Shown here in pieces: positions 7,867 to 12,869 of a stretch of DNA of 12,869 bases. The notes beneath the pieces were generated by a model. It was not told the origin of the DNA and did not search any database. It was given only the letters and a program-made list of their open reading frames with translations. Position 1 is the stretch's first letter. The number at the start of each line of letters is the position of its first letter. Source of the stretch: Armatimonadota bacterium. GTDB taxonomy: Bacteria; Armatimonadota; UBA5829. The position numbers and the translations under genes were made by a program. The DNA lies in assembly GCA_026415535.1 (NCBI GenBank), contig JAOAGX010000029.1, forward strand, positions 1-12,869, given 5' to 3'.

Positions 7867-8661
7867 CTAAGGTTTGGAAGGCCACTCGCCAACGCACCTA
7901 TAGACCTCTGCATATTTCGAACCAATCTTTGCACCCTCGCTAGAGTCCTTCTGTGTCAGGAAGCGTCTGGCGAATGGCAAAAAGAGCCACGGGACCTCCG
8001 TTCGGTGTGCTCGGATAGCACGAAGCTTGATATTGGATGCATCATTGTCAAATCCGAACCACAAGTTTGGCTCCCGCGTGCCGTAGTAGCAGACCCGCGA
8101 CCCAAGGGCAACTGCAGCAAGTTTGGCTGCCTCGGCCGCAGCTCGATGGTCCGGGTGAGGATTATAGATAAAGTCTGGGTCCCACGAAATGACGACATCC
8201 GGTTTGAGTTTTCCAATCAGGTTCTTTAGGTCATTTGCGAACTCGGCTACGTGGTTGGACAGACCCTTGTCTGGATAATCGAAAAATACTACCTGAGCCC
8301 CTCCAAGTATCCGAGCAGAATCGAGCTGATGACGTGTCCTCAAATCTTCCAGCCTTCGCTTAGCAGATCCTTTCCTGCCCTTGCCCCCGCGAGTGCCGAT
8401 GACTAAGGTTACCTCTACTCCACGCTTGCACAAAGCATGAACGAATCCGCCGCAGTAGAACTCGATATCGTCAGGATGCGCTCCGACGAACATTACGCGC
8501 TTCGCCAACATAAGTTCGCGGACCATCGCAGCATTGTTGGATTGCGGACTAGCGGACGAACCTGGCACGCCTCTAGTATACCTGAACATAATGTACCCGC
8601 CTGCGAGGAACACCAAGAAGACTAGCACATACTGCATGGTTCGGACTGCACGTTTCAGCAT
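7867..8661 (-). CDS. Membrane-anchored PIG-L (LmbE-like) family deacetylase
   Basis: A 264-residue zinc-dependent N-deacetylase of the PIG-L/LmbE family, which removes acetyl groups from N-acetylglucosaminyl conjugates and related sugars. AHPDDIE (61-67) supplies two zinc ligands (His62, Asp65) and the probable catalytic base Asp64; HPDH (169-172) supplies the third ligand, His172. FFDYPDKGL (126-134) and VISWDPDFIYNPHPDH (157-172) are typical. Residues about 11-27 form one hydrophobic segment, an uncleaved anchor or a signal peptide, so the enzyme is membrane-attached or exported, unlike cytoplasmic relatives such as MshB. The ATG at 8661 overlaps the TGA of the preceding isomerase gene by 7 bases, which implies translational coupling; a second ATG at residue 9 is possible but would leave less of the anchor. 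Substrate unknown. Stop is TAG. Confidence 0.88.
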   Translation of the reverse strand: MLKRAVRTMQYVLVFLVFLAGGYIMFRYTRGVPGSSASPQSNNAAMVRELMLAKRVMFVGAHPDDIEFYCGGFVHALCKRGVEVTLVIGTRGGKGRKGSAKRRLEDLRTRHQLDSARILGGAQVVFFDYPDKGLSNHVAEFANDLKNLIGKLKPDVVISWDPDFIYNPHPDHRAAAEAAKLAAVALGSRVCYYGTREPNLWFGFDNDASNIKLRAIRAHRTEVPWLFLPFARRFLTQKDSSEGAKIGSKYAEVYRCVGEWPSKP

Positions 8662-9584
8662 AGCACAAGCTGCCGATAGTTCTGCACAACTCTCTTACAC
8701 ACGTCGCGGCAATTCCTAACATCTTTCAGGTGAATTTCGTAGATAAGCGGGCCGGAGTATTTGGCATCAACCAGCGCCTCTAACACCGCGTGCCAGTCTA
8801 GTTTGCCGTCGAAAGGCATCCAGTGACGCTCGACACCGTCCTGGTCGGAGACGTGAACGTTCACTATAAGTTCTCCCACCTTCCGGATCATATCCGGGAT
8901 ATTTTCTGGCGGAAAGAGGTGATTGGTGTCGAATGTGACGCCGACGTTCGGAAGGTCGATCATTTCGACAATGCGCAAAACCTCGTCGAGCGAATTGCCG
9001 ATCTCTCGCTTGGGCATCGGCTCGATCCCGATCTTGACGCCATATTCGCCTGCAATCTCGGCAGCGCGGTGCAATATCTCTGCCGCATATTTGACTCTTA
9101 TCTCCCGCGGAGTATCGAAGACAATGTCCACACCCGGGTGTGCAACCACAACCCTCGCCCCAAGCCGTCTAGCAACCTTGATCGAATCTACGTAACCAGC
9201 TAGCGCGCCTTCGCGCGCTTCCGGGTTAGGGGACGACGGGTCGTAGTATCGCCCGTAAGGAGCGTGTACCGACCAGAACTCCACCTGCGGGTTATCAAGC
9301 ATCAATTCCAGAATCGGTGTGCTGTCCCAAGCAAGTGAGTGATAGCACTCCATTGACGTGATCTCGGACGAGTTCACGGCGTTCATTAGATCACGCATGA
9401 AGGCGATCATGAGATCGTTTCGTTGCTTGTCAAAGCAGGTTATTTTGCCCTCGCGGGCGCCGTGATAAGCTGCCAATACCAACTCGCTGGGCATTACGTA
9501 GACAAAAGAGCTGCCGGAGATACCGAGACGGAGGCAATCTTGGATGAGCTCTCGTGAATCGTGTGTTGCCATTCCGAATGCCAC
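8655..9584 (-). CDS. Sugar phosphate isomerase/epimerase family protein (xylose-isomerase-like TIM barrel)
   Basis: A 309-residue TIM-barrel protein of the AP endonuclease 2 / xylose-isomerase-like superfamily (PF01261), whose members isomerise or epimerise sugars, inositols or hydroxypyruvate. Likely metal ligands and conserved segments, in strand order: SVHAPYG (His107), VVAHPG (His149), KIGIEPMP (Glu188), VTFDTNH (Asp219), VNVHVSDQDG (His244), PLIYEIHLKD (Glu283). The segment RHWMPFDGKLDWHAVLEAL (253-271) is characteristic of this group, as opposed to endonuclease IV. The GTG at 9584 has AGGGA only four bases upstream; an ATG four codons further in (9572) is the alternative. The gene overlaps the PIG-L gene by 7 bases, so the two products probably act in one pathway, perhaps on a sugar conjugate. 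The exact substrate cannot be predicted. Confidence 0.87.
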   Translation of the reverse strand: MAFGMATHDSRELIQDCLRLGISGSSFVYVMPSELVLAAYHGAREGKITCFDKQRNDLMIAFMRDLMNAVNSSEITSMECYHSLAWDSTPILELMLDNPQVEFWSVHAPYGRYYDPSSPNPEAREGALAGYVDSIKVARRLGARVVVAHPGVDIVFDTPREIRVKYAAEILHRAAEIAGEYGVKIGIEPMPKREIGNSLDEVLRIVEMIDLPNVGVTFDTNHLFPPENIPDMIRKVGELIVNVHVSDQDGVERHWMPFDGKLDWHAVLEALVDAKYSGPLIYEIHLKDVRNCRDVCKRVVQNYRQLVLC

Positions 9585-9671
9585 TTAATCCCTATGAACC
9601 GAAATCCCTCCGGCAACACTCGGGCTAATAAAAACAATGCGATTGAACGAAACACTTTGCCGGATCGGCTG

Positions 9672-9706
9672 CAAAAATAAATCCCCCCGGTCAATAACCG
9701 GAGGGA
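9672..9706 (-). terminator. Rho-independent terminator of the split secreted gene
   Basis: A 10-bp stem (9682-9691 with 9697-9706) with a 5-base loop is followed on the minus strand by a T-rich tract (9672-9681). On the minus-strand RNA the single mismatch becomes a G-U pair, while on the plus strand it would be C-A, so it is oriented for minus-strand transcripts. It lies 31 bases after the stop at 9738. Confidence 0.85.
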
Positions 9707-9737
9707 TCGCAAAGACTAGGTAAATGAAAATACGGGT

Positions 9738-10430
9738 TTAGTTTCCACCGCCAATAGTCCATTCGATCTTTGCGACTCGGCACGCGGCCGTGCCCTGCGC
9801 TACTCCGAAGTACCTAGATCGAGAATACTGTCGTACGCCCGCTCCCACAGTAATTGTGTCCCCCTTGTTCACGCTAAGCGGACCGACAAATAGCGTAGTG
9901 GTCGGCGTGTTTGTTGAGCTAAGTGATTCGAGCGCGCCGTACTGATCTGCAAGGGGTCGCGGAATGTTCTTGTATTCCTTGTAGTCATCCTTGAATTTGT
10001 CCTGAGTGCAATTGGCAATAAAGCCCCACAACCGCGCGTTTGCCTCGTTCTGGTAATTGAGCGGGGTGCTCACTATCTCAGCAGCGTAAACTCCTTGGAA
10101 GGTAATCGTGATTGTCATGTTACCAGAAGCAGTTGCTTCAAGACCGCTCTCCACATATGCGAAGCTCTCTCCCCTCCTGTAACCCGATTCTGACAAGGCG
10201 CCGGCGGATGCTTGGACAATACCGTTGTTTGCTTCGCCCAGCGGAATCGCCCAGCACAACGGATCCATCTTCGATGAATGGTTAAATCTATGGTATGGAG
10301 CTGTAATCGTTCCATTGAACTGAGTACTCGGGACAGGCGTGGGTGGCCTGATTTCCGAGCTCATCATAAGACGCAACTGATTGTAACGCTCCTCGAAAAG
10401 GCTTTGCATACGCTCAGCCTCAGTCGGCAT
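9738..10430 (-). CDS. Secreted-type protein of unknown function, C-terminal part (downstream of in-frame TAG)
   Basis: Not recognised. 230 residues from the first ATG after an in-frame TAG at 10512-10514; the frame is open for a further 27 codons between that TAG and the ATG. Those codons encode a charged, coding-like stretch (for example VDDKEAQIEKKEGP). The protein starts with a probable helix (EAERMQSLFEERYNQLRLMM), then a Pro-rich linker (IRPPTPVPST), then mostly beta-like Thr/Gly-rich sequence (GNMTITITFQGVYAAEIV at 103-120; LFVGPLSVNKGDTITVGAGV at 180-199), ending in EWTIGGGN. Two tryptophans lie in the first half of the beta region. AAGGAGG (10456-10462) is placed to serve an ATT codon at 10448-10450, not the ATG, so independent translation is doubtful. 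It most likely belonged to one exported protein with the upstream ORF. Confidence 0.6.
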   Translation of the reverse strand: MPTEAERMQSLFEERYNQLRLMMSSEIRPPTPVPSTQFNGTITAPYHRFNHSSKMDPLCWAIPLGEANNGIVQASAGALSESGYRRGESFAYVESGLEATASGNMTITITFQGVYAAEIVSTPLNYQNEANARLWGFIANCTQDKFKDDYKEYKNIPRPLADQYGALESLSSTNTPTTTLFVGPLSVNKGDTITVGAGVRQYSRSRYFGVAQGTAACRVAKIEWTIGGGN

Positions 10431-10511
10431 AGCGCTGGCCGCCGACTTATTGTCCGCAATCGGCCCCTCCTTCTTTTCGATCTGAGCTTCTTTGTCATCT
10501 ACTGAGATGTA

Positions 10512-10718
10512 CTATTTATTGAAGAACTTCTCCAACGTCGGGTTCTGCACTAGTGGACGGTAGCCTTTCACCAATGCCCTAACCTTGTCGGACGCATTCC
10601 AAGGATCATCCGAACCTGCATCGTCCTGCCGATTGGCAGCGTTTGCCACATATGTGGTGAATGTAGCTAATATACCGACCAGCGCTAGAACAAAAATTAA
10701 AAACCTACGAACCTTCAT
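10512..10718 (-). CDS. Signal-peptide ORF, N-terminal part of the split secreted protein
   Basis: 68 residues from ATG at 10718, chosen because GGAAGGTG lies just upstream with suitable spacing; a longer frame to 10853 is open but lacks this. The product begins with a clear signal peptide: MKVRR, a hydrophobic core (FLIFVLALVGILATF), and a cleavage-like ANA at about residues 25-27. The mature part (NRQDDAGSDDPWNASDKVRA onward) is short and polar and ends in LEKFFNK before TAG. The following ORF continues in the same frame, which argues that the two halves were one gene of about 326 codons interrupted by an amber codon. Three intact genes in the window end in TAG, so TAG is a working stop here. 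Read alone, this would be a tiny secreted peptide of about 40 residues. Confidence 0.6.
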   Translation of the reverse strand: MKVRRFLIFVLALVGILATFTTYVANAANRQDDAGSDDPWNASDKVRALVKGYRPLVQNPTLEKFFNK

Positions 10719-10756
10719 TGCAAACACCTTCCATCCTTTCCACATTTTTGTTCGAG

Positions 10757-10773
10757 GGGCCAGGCACCGCCCA
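10757..10773 (-). promoter_or_regulatory. Leader element, copy 1 (minus strand)
   Basis: On the minus strand TGGGCGGTGC (10764-10773) starts 55 bases before the ATG at 10718 and is followed by GCCC, so GGGC/GCCC can form a small hairpin (10769-10772 with 10757-10760). The same 10 bases occur in the same orientation relative to the divergent S55 gene. Confidence 0.3.
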
Positions 10774-10912
10774 AATAAAAGAAAGGCCGACTGCCATATC
10801 CGCAAGCAATGATACAATATTGCCAAGGTGTTGTACATGGCACTTTCAGCCATGGAGAATCCGAAACGCCGCCGGAACGTTAGCCGTATACTATGAGGAA
10901 CTTCAGGTCCTG

Positions 10913-10940
10913 TTGACCTAATTTACGCCCATAGTAGCAT
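10913..10940 (+). promoter_or_regulatory. Candidate promoter of the S55 gene
   Basis: TTGACC (10913-10918) and TAGCAT (10935-10940) are separated by 16 bases. The start of transcription would fall near 10947, giving a leader of about 50 bases. A small palindrome GCCCA-CGC-TGGGC (10943-10955) overlaps the expected start point and could be an operator. Confidence 0.4.
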
Positions 10941-10950
10941 GTGCCCACGC

Positions 10951-10972
10951 TGGGCGGTGCTAAGGCAAGCCC
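10951..10972 (+). promoter_or_regulatory. Leader element, copy 2 (plus strand)
   Basis: TGGGCGGTGC (10951-10960) starts 47 bases before the TTG at 10998 and can form GGGC/GCCC (10952-10955 with 10969-10972). It matches the element upstream of the divergent secreted gene base for base over 10 positions. Confidence 0.3.
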
Positions 10973-10997
10973 GCTTAATAGTTACGGAGGAAACCAC

Positions 10998-12869
10998 TTG
11001 ATAAAGAACTACAGATCAACCCTGTTCATCACGGCTCTTATTGTATTGAGCGTTTTGCTCGCGCAACTGACTGTACCGGCCGCAACACCCGGAGTTTCGC
11101 TGGAAGACGCAAAGCGAATCATGCCGGTTTCGCAGGTGAAGCGTGGAATGAGGGGCTACGGGCTTACCGTGTTCCACGGCACCAACATAGAGAAGTTCGA
11201 CGTCGAAGTACTCGGCGTTATCAAGCAAGCAAATACCGGCAAGGATTTGATAATGGTCCGTATCGGCGGAGGACCCATCACCAAGCGCAACACTGGTATC
11301 ATATCAGGCATGAGCGGCAGCCCTTGCTATATCAACGGCAAGCTAATAGGCGCGATCGCCTACGGCAGCGGATACGCCAAAGAGCCGATAGGAATGGTCA
11401 CACCGATAGAAGACATGTTAGAAGCTTGGGATGAGAATCTTCCTGCGCGCCCCAGCGGTCACAGCTCGCCTGCGGACTTGCCTGAACCAATCAAAGTCGG
11501 CGACAAGACAGTCCGCAAGGTTATCATTGGCGGACCCGATGACGAGGCTGGAGTAGTCAACGGCGTTCTGCACATGCGACCACTTCTAACCCCGCTAATG
11601 GTCAGCGGGCTCTCGCCGCGAGGAATTGGTAGGCTCGCCGAGATACTTCGGCCCTACGGCGTTCAGCCGCTGCCAGGACCTATCGGCGCAGGAAAGGATG
11701 GTGTATCGGCCAGCTTGAAACCCGGAGCTGCCGTTGGAATGTCGCTGGCACGCGGCGACATTGACATCACTGCGATCGGCACGCTGACCTATCGACGCGG
11801 AAACAAAGTCGTTGCCTTCGGCCATCCATTACTCGGCATCGGAGCAATTGACGCGCCGCTTACCACTGCGTTCGTTGACGATCTTATCTCCAGCTACCGC
11901 GTTTCTACGAAGATAGCTTCGCCTTTGCGAACGGTCGGCCGTGTATTCCAGGACAGGCCGTGGTCAATAGCCGGAATAGTTGGTGCTGTCCCCAAAACAA
12001 TACCTGCCAAAATTGCAATCGATGACAATGCCTTCAAACGCCGGAAGACTTTCCACGTCAACGTAATCAACCATCCAATGCTTGCTGCTCAGCTTCTCAC
12101 GATGATAGTGAGCGAGGCCATTTATGATATTCACCCCACTCCGGGCGACGCAACCGCTGAGGTGGAATACGAAGTTACGGCCGACCAGATCGGCAAAATA
12201 AGGAGAACCAACGTCTTCTTTGACACGACATCGATTGACATGGCCGCAGTTTCAGACGTGGGATCGCTCCTGCAACTACTTAGCTCCAACCGGTTCTACC
12301 CTCTCGATGTCAAGTCAATAAATGTGAAGGTTAAGATAGTTGGTAAACGCAACACTGCCACCATCGACAGAATATTTGTCAAGGAAAACGAGTACGAGCC
12401 TGGAGAAAATGTCGAGGTCGGAGTTGTGCTAAGGCCATACAAGCAGGAACGGCTCATCAAAACTTTCACCGTAAAAATTCCTGCTACGGCTCTGGACGGC
12501 AAGCTCACGCTCATTGTTCGTGGAGGAGCGTCGCCGGCGAGCATGCTCCCAACTATGGTACCCGTGGAACAGGCACAAGAAGACGGGATCGGCACTCCCA
12601 CACCTCCTGGTCCGGGTGGACCTAACCTTGCCAACGCAGACAACGTTAAACAGCTCATCGAAAAGTACCTGGAACGCGAGAAGAACAACGATATCGTTGT
12701 CCAACTACTTATGCGCAGCACCACGATAAACGTTGCCGGGGAAAAACTTACCGGCCTGCCCGGAGCAATAGCCGATGTGATGAAGTCCTCACGTAACTCC
12801 GGCCTAAAAATGGAGCGCGAAGAAGTCAAGCAAACATTCCCGCAGGATATGATTATCTACGGTACGGCG
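10998..12869 (+). CDS. Secreted SpoIVB peptidase S55 domain protein (runs off right edge)
   Basis: 624 codons are visible with no stop before the window edge. The start is TTG at 10998, with GGAGG (10986-10990) seven bases upstream. A signal peptide is clear: KNYR, then a hydrophobic core (LFITALIVLSVLLAQL, 9-24), then VPAA. The S55 domain follows: KRGMRGYGLTVFHGT (48-62), FDVEVLGV (67-74), the nucleophile motif GMSGSP (104-109, Ser106), YINGKLIGAIAYGSGY (111-126), TPIEDML (135-141), and further on AIGTLTY (259-265) with AFGHPLLGIG (273-282, His276). In SpoIVB the GTLT/GH motif precedes the GMSGSP motif; here the order is reversed, as I recall for large secreted S55 proteins of several phyla. 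The C-terminal part has a beta-rich segment (about 430-510), a Pro/Gly linker (530-542), and a region ending in FPQDMIIYG. Role and substrate unknown; sporulation signalling is unlikely from this context. Confidence 0.86.
   Translation, partial: MIKNYRSTLFITALIVLSVLLAQLTVPAATPGVSLEDAKRIMPVSQVKRGMRGYGLTVFHGTNIEKFDVEVLGVIKQANTGKDLIMVRIGGGPITKRNTGIISGMSGSPCYINGKLIGAIAYGSGYAKEPIGMVTPIEDMLEAWDENLPARPSGHSSPADLPEPIKVGDKTVRKVIIGGPDDEAGVVNGVLHMRPLLTPLMVSGLSPRGIGRLAEILRPYGVQPLPGPIGAGKDGVSASLKPGAAVGMSLARGDIDITAIGTLTYRRGNKVVAFGHPLLGIGAIDAPLTTAFVDDLISSYRVSTKIASPLRTVGRVFQDRPWSIAGIVGAVPKTIPAKIAIDDNAFKRRKTFHVNVINHPMLAAQLLTMIVSEAIYDIHPTPGDATAEVEYEVTADQIGKIRRTNVFFDTTSIDMAAVSDVGSLLQLLSSNRFYPLDVKSINVKVKIVGKRNTATIDRIFVKENEYEPGENVEVGVVLRPYKQERLIKTFTVKIPATALDGKLTLIVRGGASPASMLPTMVPVEQAQEDGIGTPTPPGPGGPNLANADNVKQLIEKYLEREKNNDIVVQLLMRSTTINVAGEKLTGLPGAIADVMKSSRNSGLKMEREEVKQTFPQDMIIYGTA

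Noticed and set aside
10512..10514. Amber codon as a pyrrolysine or reassigned codon
   Set aside because: TAG ends at least three intact genes in the window, and no pyrrolysine genes or methylamine methyltransferase are present. It remains a remote option only.
12296..12829. 177-codon minus-strand ORF
   Set aside because: Antisense to the S55 gene, low complexity (Ser/Pro/Gly rich), with no family resemblance.
1..12869. CRISPR array, insertion sequence, prophage or defence system
   Set aside because: No spaced direct repeats, transposase or integrase signatures, terminal inverted repeats, or toxin/nuclease gene pairs were seen on either strand.

Overview
The window looks like chromosomal DNA of a free-living bacterium of about 50% GC. 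Nothing in it points to a phage, plasmid or insertion sequence. The gene content suggests a member of the Armatimonadota or a relative: a divergent uroporphyrinogen-decarboxylase-superfamily enzyme, a secreted glycoside-hydrolase-like 10 protein, a sugar-phosphate isomerase/epimerase TIM barrel, a membrane-anchored PIG-L deacetylase, a large secreted S55 protease-like protein, and an MFS protein of a style common there. This placement rests on recalled family resemblance, not on a search. Four of the eight genes with a visible start appear to use TTG or GTG (glycoside hydrolase, UroD-like, isomerase, S55).

Layout. From 1 to 10718 all recognised genes lie on the minus strand, so transcription runs right to left. 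In that order they are: a secreted protein of unknown function split by an in-frame TAG (10718 to 9738) with its own terminator (9672-9706); an overlapping isomerase/epimerase and PIG-L deacetylase pair (9584 to 7867); a DinG/XPD-type iron-sulfur helicase (7655 to 5619); a non-coding stretch closed by a strong terminator (5199-5246); a UroD-like gene followed by a secreted GHL10 gene (4908 to 2626); serA (2413 to 833) with a terminator (755-800); and the start of an MFS transporter leaving the left edge (451 to 1). The only plus-strand gene is the S55 (SpoIVB-like) protein from 10998 to beyond the right edge. It is divergent from the split secreted gene.

How the genes work together. Serine biosynthesis (serA) and helicase repair (dinG) are housekeeping functions. 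The UroD-like/GHL10 pair and the isomerase/deacetylase pair look like carbohydrate or glycoconjugate metabolism, but no specific substrate can be read from the sequence. The divergent secreted protein and S55 gene share a 280-base intergenic region, with a matching 10-base element placed similarly before each start, so they may be co-regulated.

I do not see a convincing new biological system. The items most worth a second look are the amber-split secreted gene, the S55 protein with its Ser motif before its His motif, the matched leader element at 10757-10972, and the structured non-coding region around 5047-5618.
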